NCBI GenBank assembly: GCA_964496975.1
Contig: CAZCBN010000006.1
Location: 1 to 50,213 of the forward strand
Reading direction: 5' to 3'
From: CAZCBN01 sp964496975
GTDB lineage: Bacteria > Planctomycetota > Phycisphaerae > Phycisphaerales > UBA1924
Length of the DNA: 50,213 bases
A model generated the notes under the pieces. It was not told where the DNA came from and ran no database searches. It saw only the letters and a list, made by a program, of their open reading frames with translations. Positions 27,522 to 35,286 of this stretch are shown one piece after another (position 1 is the stretch's first letter; each line of letters starts with the position of its first letter). The translations under genes were made by a program, and so were the position numbers.

Positions 27522-28229
27522 ATGACCACCGCATCCCTCACCGTGCGCATGTCCACCACGTTGGCCACGTTGATCGTCGCCGGCGCCGCTGCCTCCGCCG
27601 GGGTATTCACCTTCGAGGACAGCACGTTCAACGCCGGCGACTGGTCGCTCCGCACGCTGACGACCGGGAACGGCGGGACCGTCACCGCGACAACGGCCGC
27701 AATCGGCAGACCCGCCGAAAGCCGGGAAGTCCGCATCGACAACAACGGCAGCGGCTCCTCCGTCGTCGGCCTGCACATGGGGAACGCGCCCGCCGCAACG
27801 TTCGACTCGGGCCGCCAGTCCATCTCGTCAATCGATTTCCGCTTCGACGCGCACTCCATCAGCGGGACCAACGCCGCCGGGCACTTCATCGGCATGGCGA
27901 TCAACCAGGGCGGCATCGACTATGTCACGGCGAACGCGCGGGGCTCCGTCCAGCTCGAGGGATGGCGAACCAGCCGATTCACGTTTACGGCGGCGAGCTT
28001 CCGCCGTGCCGATGGGCTGGCCGGCGGGCCCGACTTCTCCCCCGCCGGCGCGGCGATCAACTTCGGCTTCTTCACCTCCATCAACACCGGCTCGCAGTCC
28101 GGGGCTGTGAACCACACCGCCCGCTACGACAACCTCAGAGTGACCTTCAACACCGTGCCGACGCCCGGCGCCGCGGTCGTCGCCGCGCTCGGCGGCCTGT
28201 TGATCGCACGCCGCCGCCGTGGTGGCTGA
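27522..28229 (+). CDS. Secreted protein with PEP-CTERM-like C-terminal sorting tail
   Basis: A 235-residue protein that starts at ATG 27522, with AGGAGAA at 27510-27516 just before it; an in-frame extension upstream is not supported. A signal peptide (about residues 10-28, ending near AAASAG) is followed by a beta-rich domain of unknown function, beginning VFTFEDSTFNAGDWS, which resembles laminin-G/concanavalin-like secreted domains. The C-terminus has the tripartite tail PTPGA, hydrophobic AVVAALGGLLI, then ARRRRGG. In PEP-CTERM/exosortase systems such a tail directs anchoring or cleavage at the membrane. The motif here is PTP rather than PEP. The function is unknown. Confidence 0.8.
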   Translation: MTTASLTVRMSTTLATLIVAGAAASAGVFTFEDSTFNAGDWSLRTLTTGNGGTVTATTAAIGRPAESREVRIDNNGSGSSVVGLHMGNAPAATFDSGRQSISSIDFRFDAHSISGTNAAGHFIGMAINQGGIDYVTANARGSVQLEGWRTSRFTFTAASFRRADGLAGGPDFSPAGAAINFGFFTSINTGSQSGAVNHTARYDNLRVTFNTVPTPGAAVVAALGGLLIARRRRGG

Positions 28230-28397
28230 CGCCCCGACGCCCCGACGCCCCCACGCCGCGACGCCCCGACCAAGGGTCCGCGGGACAGGCCTCGTCACCG
28301 CGCCGAGACAAGCTTGGTCGGTCAGCTCCGGCCGCGCCGCCGCCGGCCCAGCTGCCAAGGGGCCCGCATCGCGGTCAAATGCCGATGAAAAGAAAAG

Positions 28398-28489
28398 CGG
28401 AGCGGGAGGGATTCGAACCCTCGATAGCGGGTGATACCCACTATAACGGATTAGCAATCCGTCCCCTTCAGCCTCTCGGGCACCGCTCC
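28398..28489 (-). tRNA. tRNA-Ser (anticodon GCT)
   Basis: The minus strand folds as a 92-nt tRNA: acceptor stem GGAGCGG/CCGCTCC with discriminator G, anticodon stem ACGGA/TCCGT with loop TTGCTAA (anticodon GCT), a long variable arm typical of tRNA-Ser, and a T arm GAGGG-TTCGAAT-CCCTC. CCA is not encoded. A T-rich stretch (GCTTTTCTTTTC on the minus strand) follows directly and may end transcription. Confidence 0.96.
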
Positions 28490-28568
28490 GGGGATGGCTC
28501 AGATGTCGCTCGGCCTAGGCGTCCGCCGCCGCAGGTCCGAGCCGCCATGGTAGCCGCCCCCCACCCCG

Positions 28569-28605
28569 CCGGACAGCCCGCCGGACAGCCGGCCGGACAG
28601 CCGGC
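28569..28605. repeat. 12-bp tandem repeat, about three copies
   Basis: Units of the form CCGGACAGCCSG repeat between the tRNA gene and the aroA stop. No coding role is apparent. Confidence 0.65.
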
Positions 28606-28659
28606 TCACCCGCCCGCCGCCGCTCAACCCGCCCGCTCGCCCCAGCCCGCCCGCCGCCC

Positions 28660-30153
28660 TCACGCCCAGAGCCGCGCCAGGTCCGCAAAGTACGTCGGGT
28701 ACGTCTTCGCCACGCACCCCGGCTCGTGGATCACCACGTTCGGACGCCGCAGCCCCACGAGGCTCAGCGCCATCGCCATCCGGTGGTCGTCGTACGTCTT
28801 GAAGTGCACCGGCGGCACATCGGGCGAGCAGTCCACGCCCCCCGCCGGCGGCGTCACCGTCATCGTGTCCGCGTCCCCGTTCACGTGGTCCGCGACCGTC
28901 ACCCCGATCTTCGCCAGCTCCGCCTGCAACGCCGCGATCCGGTCCGTCTCCTTCACCCGCAGCGTCCGCACGCCCCGGATCACGCTCGTCCCCGACGCAA
29001 ACGCCGCCACCACCGCCAGCGTCACCGCCGCGTCCGGCATGCCCGACATGTCGGTAATCGTCGGCCGCAGCGTCGCGCCCGCCCCCGCACCGCCCCCGGC
29101 CCCGATCGACATCGGGTTCGCCCGCGGCCCGCGCACCGCGATCGCCGACGCCCGGGGCCCCGTGCCCAGCCCCTCGCCGTGGTCCGACAGCGGCCCGAGC
29201 AGCTCCACCCCCGCCCCCATCCGCGCCAGCTCCTGCGGAAACTTTGCGTCCCCCTGCAGGCTCCGCCCGTCGAGGCCCCGCACCGCGACCCGCGCCCCCG
29301 GCACCAACGCCCCCGCCGCCCAGAAGTACGTCCCCCCGCTCGCGTCCGGCTCCACATCGTGCGAGAACGCCGGCAGCCGCGCCCCCTCCTGCGGCAGCAC
29401 CCGCACCACACGAAGGCCCTCCGCCGTCCGCACCGACGCGCCGACGTCCTCCAAAAGCCGCACCGTCATCGCGACGTACGTCTCGCTCGTGATCGTGCCG
29501 TGCAGCCGAAGCGTCAGCCCACGGGGCAAAAACGGCGCCGTCAGCAGCAACGCGCTCACAAACTGGCTGCTCGCCGTCGGCTCGATGTCGAGCGTGTCCA
29601 CCACCGGCGCGTTCCCCGCCGGCGGCGTGATCCGCACCGGCGGGCAGTCGTTCCCCGCGAGGTGCTCCACCCCAGCCCCCAGCTCGCGCAGCAGCTCCCC
29701 CAGCTCGCCGATGGGCCGCTGCCGCATCCGCGCGTTCCCGTCGATGACCACCGGCGAGGGGCTCAGCAGCGCCGCCGCCGCCAAAAACCGCGTCGCCGTC
29801 CCCGCGTTGTTCAAAAACAGCGTGAGGTCCTCGCCCCCAGGCCGCCACCGCCCGCCGACCCCCTGCACCCGCAAAGACCCGTCCGCGTGCAACGCGTGCG
29901 CCGCCCCAAGCTGCGTGATCGCCGCGAGCATCCGCTGCGCATCGTCCGCGTCCAGCAGCGGCCCGCGCAGCACCGACTCGCCCTCCGCCAGCGCCGCCAG
30001 CAACAGCGCCCGGTTCGTCAAGCTCTTCGACCCCGGCGGCGTCACCGCCACATCCACCGGTGCCGCACCCCGAGGCCGCTCAAACCGCGGCAACGCCAAC
30101 GGGTCCGGCAGCTCCGCCAGCGGCCGCCGAAGTGTCTCAACCGTCACACCCAT
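28660..30153 (-). CDS. aroA: 3-phosphoshikimate 1-carboxyvinyltransferase (EPSP synthase)
   Basis: A 497-residue enzyme of the shikimate pathway that joins phosphoenolpyruvate and shikimate 3-phosphate on the way to aromatic amino acids. The signature residues are present: the catalytic Lys in VTPPGSKSLTNRALLLAAL (about residue 43), the family block LFLNNAGTATRFLAAAALL (about 112-130), RQRPIGELGELLRELGA, RVKETDRIAALQAEL and FKTYDDHRMAMALSLVGL near the end. It is longer than the roughly 430 residues of E. coli AroA; the extra length comes from an N-terminal extension and a Gly/Ala-rich loop (GAGGGAGAGATLRP). It lies 70 bp downstream of the GroES-like gene on the same strand. Confidence 0.96.
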   Translation of the reverse strand: MGVTVETLRRPLAELPDPLALPRFERPRGAAPVDVAVTPPGSKSLTNRALLLAALAEGESVLRGPLLDADDAQRMLAAITQLGAAHALHADGSLRVQGVGGRWRPGGEDLTLFLNNAGTATRFLAAAALLSPSPVVIDGNARMRQRPIGELGELLRELGAGVEHLAGNDCPPVRITPPAGNAPVVDTLDIEPTASSQFVSALLLTAPFLPRGLTLRLHGTITSETYVAMTVRLLEDVGASVRTAEGLRVVRVLPQEGARLPAFSHDVEPDASGGTYFWAAGALVPGARVAVRGLDGRSLQGDAKFPQELARMGAGVELLGPLSDHGEGLGTGPRASAIAVRGPRANPMSIGAGGGAGAGATLRPTITDMSGMPDAAVTLAVVAAFASGTSVIRGVRTLRVKETDRIAALQAELAKIGVTVADHVNGDADTMTVTPPAGGVDCSPDVPPVHFKTYDDHRMAMALSLVGLRRPNVVIHEPGCVAKTYPTYFADLARLWA

Positions 30154-30223
30154 CGCGCCCTCACACCCACCCTGCCCCGCCCCGATCCCCGATGGCCGAT
30201 CCCCGATCCCCTCTCCACCCCCC

Positions 30224-30559
30224 TCACTCCACCCGCATCACTGCCACCACATCCTCCACCGGCACGACAAACAGCCGGTTGTCCCCCTCAAAGTCCACCG
30301 GGATGCTCTGCTTGGGGTTGAACAGCACGCGGTCGTACTGCTTGATCGGATAGTCCGAGTCGTTCGCCACCTGCGCCGAAACCGCGACGATCCGCCCCGT
30401 CAGCGTCGGGATCTCGATCTTGTCCGGCAGGTGGATCCCGCGCTTCGTCTGCTTCTTGTCCTCGTCCTTGCGGATGAGCACACGCTTCCCGATCGGCTCC
30501 ACGACCTCAAGCTTCGCCGACAGGTCCGAACCCTTCGCTGCGCCGTCGTCCTTCGCCAT
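30224..30559 (-). CDS. groES: GroES-like co-chaperonin (Cpn10), divergent and without groEL
   Basis: A 111-residue protein starting at ATG 30559 (MAKDDGAAKGSDLSAKLEVV). The core follows the Cpn10 pattern: PIGKRVLIRKDED for the first strand, the mobile loop region KKQTKRGIHLPDKIE in place of the usual GGI-x-(I/L)-P, LTGRIVAVS, IKQYDRVLFNP and the terminal LFVVPVEDVVAVM. The first 16 residues are an extension not seen in E. coli GroES, and the Gly-rich motif of the mobile loop is changed to RGIHLPD. No groEL gene is adjacent; the neighbour is aroA. It may serve a GroEL encoded elsewhere or be an extra paralogue. The frame open upstream to 31390 is antisense to apt and not coding. Confidence 0.85.
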   Translation of the reverse strand: MAKDDGAAKGSDLSAKLEVVEPIGKRVLIRKDEDKKQTKRGIHLPDKIEIPTLTGRIVAVSAQVANDSDYPIKQYDRVLFNPKQSIPVDFEGDNRLFVVPVEDVVAVMRVE

Positions 30560-30763
30560 GCCGCAGGGTAGGAACCCCCGCCCGCTCCGGCCCGGCCCCA
30601 ATCGGCCACCACGCCCGGTCACCACGCCCGACCCCCGCGCCCCGCGGCATCCAACGCTACCCTGCGGCCAATCCGGCACCGCCGCCCCCGCACGCCGCCC
30701 GCCGCACCCCACGCCCGGGCCCACCCTCACGCGGAGCTCACCCCAACGCGGAGACCCACGGTG

Positions 30764-31282
30764 ATGAAAGTACTCGAGTCCTTCATCCGCGACGTGCCCA
30801 ACTTCCCAAAGCCCGGCATCGTCTTCAAGGACATGACGCCCCTGCTCGCAGACCCCGCCGCCCTCGCCCTCGCCGTCGAGCTCATGGCCAACCCCTTCCG
30901 ATCGCACGAGGTCGACCTCGTCCTCGGCGCCGAGAGCCGCGGCTTCATCTTCGGCACCGCCATCGCCCAGGCCCTCTCCGCCGGCTTCGTCCCCGTCCGC
31001 AAGCCCGGCAAGCTCCCGCGCGACGTCCGCGGCGTCGACTACGCCCTCGAATACGGCACCGACCGACTCGAAATGCACGCCGACGCCGTCCGCCCAGGCC
31101 AGCGCGTCCTCCTCGTCGACGACCTCCTCGCCACCGGCGGCACCATGGCCGCCACCGTCGAGCTCGCCCGCGGCGCACAAGCCCACATCGCCGGCATCGC
31201 CGTGCTCATCGAGCTCACCGCCCTCAACGGCCGAACCCGCTTCGCCGACGCCGCACCGGTGCACGCGGTCATCCGCTACTAG
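30764..31282 (+). CDS. apt: Adenine phosphoribosyltransferase
   Basis: A 172-residue purine salvage enzyme that makes AMP from adenine and PRPP. The N-terminus MKVLESFIRDVPNFPKPGIV followed by FKDMTPLLAD is typical, as are LVLGAESRGFIFG, FVPVRKPGKLPRDV and the PRPP-binding loop RVLLVDDLLATGGTMAATVE. GTG 30761 and ATG 30764 are adjacent possible starts; ATG gives the standard N-terminus. It runs divergently from the GroES-like gene. Confidence 0.95.
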   Translation: MKVLESFIRDVPNFPKPGIVFKDMTPLLADPAALALAVELMANPFRSHEVDLVLGAESRGFIFGTAIAQALSAGFVPVRKPGKLPRDVRGVDYALEYGTDRLEMHADAVRPGQRVLLVDDLLATGGTMAATVELARGAQAHIAGIAVLIELTALNGRTRFADAAPVHAVIRY

Positions 31283-31505
31283 CCGAGCCGCGGACGCCAA
31301 CTCGTTGCCTTGGGTAGGTCGGCTCTCCGAGCCGACTCTTCTGCCTTGCAATCTGAACAGGCACCCGCGCTTCCCACTCGCTTCCCTCACCGCCCATCCA
31401 ACGGACGGGTCGCGTGCCGAAAAGACAACGGCACACGTCGATCAACCACAAGCCTCAATCAAGCACCAGCCCCAACGCCCCGCGGCAAACCCCTTCCAGC
31501 GCCCC
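31283..31505. other. Intergenic stretch after apt, no gene seen
   Basis: Together with the terminator that follows, the region from the apt stop to the next gene is 323 bp. Frames open here are Pro/Arg-rich and lack a start region or recognisable motif. No promoter or RNA gene was recognised. Confidence 0.5.
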
Positions 31506-31540
31506 AAAAAAAACAACGCCCCGGCACCACCCCGGGGCGT
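31506..31540 (-). terminator. Rho-independent terminator of the 31606-32214 gene
   Basis: On the minus strand a 9-bp stem ACGCCCCGG/CCGGGGCGT (31516-31524 and 31532-31540, 7-nt loop) is followed by a run of eight T (A-run at 31506-31513 on the plus strand, after a short AC spacer). It lies about 65 bp beyond the gene's stop. Confidence 0.8.
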
Positions 31541-31605
31541 CCGCATCGGTCGATGCACCCGCGACGCGCATGTCATCCGCTGCGCCTCGCCAATCACCCG
31601 GCCGC

Positions 31606-32214
31606 TCAGCCCCGCCGCCGCCGCGCCGCGACCAGGCCGCCGAACGCGAGCAGCCCCGCCGACGCCGGCGTCGGAATCGCGATCCGCAGCCCGTTCAGCG
31701 TCACCGCCGAATCCGGCAGCAACACCGGCGAGCCCGACGTGCTCGTCAGGCTGGTGAACAGCCCCACAACCTCCCGCGCCGGGTTGCTCGCCGAAACCGA
31801 GAAGTCGTAGATCGGCAGACGCGTGGAGAAGTCCAGGACTGCGTCGAACGAGAACACCACACCGCCCGTGAACAGGTCGCCGTTACCCGGGATGAACGAC
31901 GGAGGCAGGTTGCCGCCCACCAGGTTGATCTCGTTGGACGTCACCGTGGTCGTGCTTCCGGCGAACTCAAAGAAGCCGGCACCGCGAAAACCGTTCGAGA
32001 ACACCAGCCCCGGCTGCTCCGCGCGGATCCGCAGGTTCAGCAGGCTGAGCCCAACGCCCCCCGTGAAGTCCACCCGCACATCCACTCGAAACGTCTCGCC
32101 AAAGGCCGGGGTGGTGTTTGAGGCGATCAGCGACACCGTCGCCGTCTGCCCCGCCGCCGCCGACGCGAACGCACCCACCGCCGCCGCCGTCCACGACATC
32201 GTCGAACGCATCAT
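31606..32214 (-). CDS. Secreted PEP-CTERM-like protein, paralogue of the next gene
   Basis: A 202-residue protein starting at ATG 32214 (ATG 32211 directly follows), with GGAGA upstream at a normal distance; a longer in-frame extension is not supported. A signal peptide (MSWTAAAVGAFASAAAGQ) precedes a beta-rich, cohesin-like or adhesin-like domain: TVSLIASNTTPAFGETFRVD, GGNLPPSFIPGNGDLFTGG, LFTSLTSTSGSPVLLPDSAV. The C-terminus has PTPASA, a hydrophobic stretch LLAFGGLV, then AARRRRG. The GGNLPPSFIPG block and the SLTSTSG block are shared with the protein at 32628-33236, so the two are a tandem duplication. Function unknown. Confidence 0.82.
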   Translation of the reverse strand: MMRSTMSWTAAAVGAFASAAAGQTATVSLIASNTTPAFGETFRVDVRVDFTGGVGLSLLNLRIRAEQPGLVFSNGFRGAGFFEFAGSTTTVTSNEINLVGGNLPPSFIPGNGDLFTGGVVFSFDAVLDFSTRLPIYDFSVSASNPAREVVGLFTSLTSTSGSPVLLPDSAVTLNGLRIAIPTPASAGLLAFGGLVAARRRRG

Positions 32215-32530
32215 GTCCGTCTCTCCGTGAGGTCTGCTCTCCAGCGGCCAGCCCCGAGACCGAGCCGCCGGCGACCCGCGCGCAGCGTACCAAGCGCCAA
32301 AATCACCCCACAGAAGAACGCCACCGATTTCCGAGAAAAATCGCCTCAAACACGACAAAGGCACCGATCGCCCCAACCGGCCGCCCGAGGACGCCGCGGC
32401 AGGGCTCCGGAACGTACCCCGCGGTCTAGCAATCGAGCCGTTCCCGTCTTCGCCGCGCTCGGCGATCAACCCCTCGCGGCGAGCCCGATCCCCTCCGCCA
32501 GCCCGCTCTCGCGAAGTCCAAAGAGAAGTC
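32215..32530. other. Upstream region of the 31606-32214 gene, no gene seen
   Basis: The total space between the paralogues is 413 bp, ending at the terminator at 32531-32567. It should hold a promoter for the downstream minus-strand gene, but I see no clear -35/-10 pair. A short stem CGATTT/AAATCG at 32325-32343 is the only structure noticed. Confidence 0.4.
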
Positions 32531-32567
32531 CAAAAACAAGACGCCCCGGCACAGGGCCGGGGCGTCT
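32531..32567 (-). terminator. Rho-independent terminator of the 32628-33236 gene
   Basis: A stem of 11-12 bp, AGACGCCCCGGC/GCCGGGGCGTCT (32539-32567), is followed on the minus strand by TTGTTTTTG. The core stem is nearly the same as in the terminator at 31506-31540. Confidence 0.82.
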
Positions 32568-32627
32568 TTCAGATCAGAGTGTCAGCCGACTTCGGCCAAC
32601 CTGCCTGAGCGTGAAGCTCAGAACAGA

Positions 32628-33236
32628 TTAGGCGCGACGACGACGGGCAGCGACCAGGCCGCCGAGGGCCAGGACGCCAGCGGCGCCGGGGGTCGGGGTG
32701 ACGGTGATCGTGGCCGTGTTGATGGTCACAGCGCTGTCCTGGATGGTCAGCGGGCCGCCGGAGGTGCTGGTCAGGCTGCTGAACAGACGGAAGAGGGTCT
32801 GGGCAGCGTTGTTGCGGCCGACGCTGTAGGAGAAGTCACCGGCGACGTCGCCAGCAGTCACGTCGAACGAGAAGAGGGTGCCGCCGGTGAACAGGTCGTT
32901 GTCACCGGGGATGAAGGACGGGGGCAGGTTGCCGCCCTGGGCGGTGGCGCCGCCGACGGGGGTGTTGGCGGTCAGGATCGCGCCAGCCTGCTGGAAGAAG
33001 TTGGGGGAGGCGACGAGGTTGCTCGCGGTGAAGCCCGAGGCGGGGTCAACCGAGATGCGGAGGTTGGCCAGGCCGAACGCGACAGCGGTGCCGCCGCTGA
33101 AGCTGGCGTTCACGGCGATCGTGAACGTCTCGCCGAAGGCGACGCTGGTGCTGCTGGGGACGAGGCTCAGGGTGATGGTCTGAGCGGTGGCGGCGGCGGC
33201 GAGGCCGGCGACGGCGATGAGAGCGGTGGTCTTCAC
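32628..33236 (-). CDS. Secreted PEP-CTERM-like protein, tandem paralogue
   Basis: The start is placed at GTG 33236 because the strong ribosome site GAGGAGAA (33241-33248) ends 4 bases before it; a GTG at 33251 overlaps that site. The product has 202 residues, the same length as its downstream paralogue. A signal peptide (KTTALIAVAGLAAAATAQ) is followed by a beta-rich domain with FGETFTIAVNASF, GGNLPPSFIPGDNDLFTGG and FSSLTSTSGGPLTIQDSAV. The tail is PTPGAAG, hydrophobic VLALGGLV, then AARRRRA. A promoter-like pair lies at 33319-33347. Function unknown; the arrangement with its own terminator and promoter suggests independent, possibly strong expression. Confidence 0.87.
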   Translation of the reverse strand: MKTTALIAVAGLAAAATAQTITLSLVPSSTSVAFGETFTIAVNASFSGGTAVAFGLANLRISVDPASGFTASNLVASPNFFQQAGAILTANTPVGGATAQGGNLPPSFIPGDNDLFTGGTLFSFDVTAGDVAGDFSYSVGRNNAAQTLFRLFSSLTSTSGGPLTIQDSAVTINTATITVTPTPGAAGVLALGGLVAARRRRA

Positions 33237-33318
33237 AGGTATTCTCCTCACACTTTCCAGAAAGGTGAATGCTGATCTACGGACCGAACTGGTCCAACGG
33301 AAACTGCGACCCGCTCAA

Positions 33319-33347
33319 AGCATAATGCATCTCCCGCACCTTGCCAA
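33319..33347 (-). promoter_or_regulatory. Predicted sigma-70-type promoter of the 32628-33236 gene
   Basis: On the minus strand TTGGCA (33342-33347) and TATGCT (33319-33324) are separated by exactly 17 bp, giving a leader of about 75 nt. The region (33237-33596, 360 bp) is notably richer in A and T than its neighbours. No gene is seen in it. Confidence 0.5.
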
Positions 33348-33596
33348 CGCACTTGACACCCTGCTTCAACGATTTTTGCACTTCCAACCCGACACACAGG
33401 GCAAAACATGACTGCTAGGCGGTTTCACTGCCGTACAAAAACCGTCTATAAGCGCCCCGTTCCCCCAGTTTCCGCGACATCCCGCCCCACGGTTAACGTG
33501 TTGCCAACCAGAAATTTACGCGCCGAATCTTCGCCATTTCCCCCAGCCCACGCCGAACCCTTCGCCAGCACACCAATTTCGGGTAGTCCTGGTCTC

Positions 33597-34112
33597 TCAC
33601 AGCCGCGTCCAGCCCCGCCGAACCCACCGCTCAAACGCGTACGCATGGCTGTTCCGGTCGTCGGCCGCGTGGGCTTCCCGAGACGCCAGCTCCCAGTCCG
33701 AGAACTCGACGCGCGGAAAGTGCGCGTCCCCCGCCGGCGACGCCGACACCCGCGTCAGATCCAAAACATCCGCAATCCCAAGGGCTTGCGCATAAATCTC
33801 CCCGCCCCCGAGCACATCCACCTGTTCCCGGGGCCAGTCTTCAGCCGCCGCCGCAATCGCCAACGCGTCCTGGAGCGAGCGGGCCGCTGTGATCCCCGGA
33901 GCGTGGTAGTCCGCTTGCCTGGTCACGACAATGGTCCGCCGACCCGGCAGCGGCCCCGGCAGCGTCTCAAAGGTCTTGCGACCCATGATGCACTGATGCC
34001 CCATCGTCACCCGCTTGAACCGCGCCAGGTCCGCCGGCAGCCGCCACGGCAGCTCGCCCCGGTGCCCGATCACCCAGTTTTCCGCGACCGCCGCCACCAG
34101 CACGATGCGCAT
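33597..34112 (-). CDS. folA: Dihydrofolate reductase
   Basis: A 171-residue enzyme that reduces dihydrofolate to tetrahydrofolate with NADPH. The N-terminus MRIVLVAAVAENWVIGHRGE followed by LPWRLPADLARFK carries the conserved Trp and the active-site acidic residue (Asp in PADLARFK). NADPH-binding blocks are MGRKTFETLPGPLPGRR and VLGGGEIYAQAL. It lies 43 bp after thyA on the same strand, a common pairing because thymidylate synthase produces the dihydrofolate that this enzyme recycles. Confidence 0.96.
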   Translation of the reverse strand: MRIVLVAAVAENWVIGHRGELPWRLPADLARFKRVTMGHQCIMGRKTFETLPGPLPGRRTIVVTRQADYHAPGITAARSLQDALAIAAAAEDWPREQVDVLGGGEIYAQALGIADVLDLTRVSASPAGDAHFPRVEFSDWELASREAHAADDRNSHAYAFERWVRRGWTRL

Positions 34113-34155
34113 GCCAAGGCCTCCCCCGTCCGGGCACCCCTCGCCGTCCGAACGG

Positions 34156-35022
34156 TTACACGGCGATCGGGGCCTTGATGGGCGGGTGAGGGGTGTAGCC
34201 CTCGAACGCGATGTCGTCGTAGCGGACCCGGAACAGGTCCCTCTGTTCAGGGTTCAGCCGCAGCGTCGGCAGCGGCCGAGGCTCGCGCGAAAGCTGCTCG
34301 CGGGCCTGCTCCAGATGGTTTTTGTACAGGTGCGCGTCGCCCAGCGTGTGGATGAACTCCCCCGGCCTGTACCCAAGGCTGTGCGCGATCAGGCATGTCA
34401 GCAGCGCATAGCTCGCGATGTTGAACGGCACCCCGAGAAAGACGTCCGCCGACCGCTGGTACAGCTGGCAGGAGAGCACCGGCCTGTCGCCGACCTTCGC
34501 CGCTGGGGCAACAAAGAACTGGAACAGGCAGTGGCACGGCGGCAGCGCCATCTCGTCGAGCTGCGCGACGTTCCATGCGCACACCAGGTGCCGGCGGCTG
34601 TCGGGGTTGGTCTTCAGCGTCGCGAGCAGTTGGGCGAGCTGGTCGATGGTGCGGTCGGGGTCGCCGGGCATGGGGGCGGGCCAGGCGCGCCACTGCTTGC
34701 CGTAGATGGGGCCGAGGTCGCCGGTGGCGGGGTCGGCCCACTCGTCCCAGATGGTGACGTTGTGCGCCCGGAGGGAGTTGTTGCTGGTGTCGCCGGCGAT
34801 GAACCAGAGCAGCTCGTGCACGATGCTGCGGGTGTGGAGTTTTTTGGTGGTGATGAGGGGAAAGCCCGAGTCCGCCGTGGTGGGCCCGAGGTCGCCGAAG
34901 GCGTTGGCCAGGTCGTAGCGGCTCTGGTGCCCAAAGACCGCGAGCGTGCCGACACCGGTGCGGTCGTGCTTCTCGACGCCTTCAGCGAGGATGCGGTGCA
35001 GGAGGTCGTGGTATGGCCGCAT
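34156..35022 (-). CDS. thyA: Thymidylate synthase
   Basis: A 288-residue enzyme that methylates dUMP to dTMP using methylene-tetrahydrofolate. The start ATG 35022 gives MRPYHDLLHRILAEGVEKHD, the usual N-terminus; the frame remains open upstream through a tandem repeat that would encode a DASMPSCL-type repeat and is not part of the family. Key blocks are DRTGVGTLAVFGHQ, FPLITTKKLH, YGKQWRAW, the catalytic Cys in LPPCHCLFQFFV, RSADVFLGVPFNIASYALL and HTLGDAHLYKNHLEQ. The C-terminus IKAPIAV is the conserved ending. The classical ThyA type, not the flavin-dependent ThyX. Confidence 0.97.
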   Translation of the reverse strand: MRPYHDLLHRILAEGVEKHDRTGVGTLAVFGHQSRYDLANAFGDLGPTTADSGFPLITTKKLHTRSIVHELLWFIAGDTSNNSLRAHNVTIWDEWADPATGDLGPIYGKQWRAWPAPMPGDPDRTIDQLAQLLATLKTNPDSRRHLVCAWNVAQLDEMALPPCHCLFQFFVAPAAKVGDRPVLSCQLYQRSADVFLGVPFNIASYALLTCLIAHSLGYRPGEFIHTLGDAHLYKNHLEQAREQLSREPRPLPTLRLNPEQRDLFRVRYDDIAFEGYTPHPPIKAPIAV

Positions 35023-35061
35023 GGGCGGCAGGATAGTGGGGGGAGAGTGGGGCGGCCGGGG

Positions 35062-35189
35062 GGCATCGAGGCATCGAGGCATCAAGGCGCCAAGGCAACT
35101 AGGCATCGAGGCATCGAGGCAACTAGGCATCGAGGCATCGAGGCAACTAGGCATCGAGGCAACTAGGGATCGGGGCATCGGGGCATCGA
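35062..35189. repeat. Tandem repeat of AGGCATCG and AGGCAACT units upstream of thyA
   Basis: The plus strand repeats 8-bp words AGGCATCG and AGGCAACT in a higher-order 16- to 24-bp pattern over about 128 bp, ending in variant units GGGGCATCG. It lies between the HExxH/PDZ gene and thyA. The unit lengths are multiples of 8, which keeps one frame open on the minus strand with period 8 residues, but no ribosome site or family similarity supports translation. Confidence 0.85.
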
Positions 35190-35286
35190 TGACGCGCGGT
35201 GTCGGCGCGGGGTGGTTGTGAAGCCGATTGGGTGAGGGAGTCGCCACCTTGATCGCGTGGCGTGGAGCCCTTCGCGGTGTTGCGGT

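Noticed and set aside
27419..30571. Very long plus-strand frame across the PEP-CTERM-like gene, tRNA and aroA
   Set aside because: It crosses a tRNA gene and is antisense to aroA. Composition is Pro/Ser/Arg/Ala-rich without domains.
35062..35189. Possible CRISPR array
   Set aside because: Units are 8-24 bp and contiguous, without unique spacers of 30 bp or more, and no cas gene is nearby.
35023..35247. N-terminal extension of thyA with DASMPSCL repeats
   Set aside because: The added part is a translated tandem repeat, absent from the family; ATG 35022 gives the normal N-terminus.
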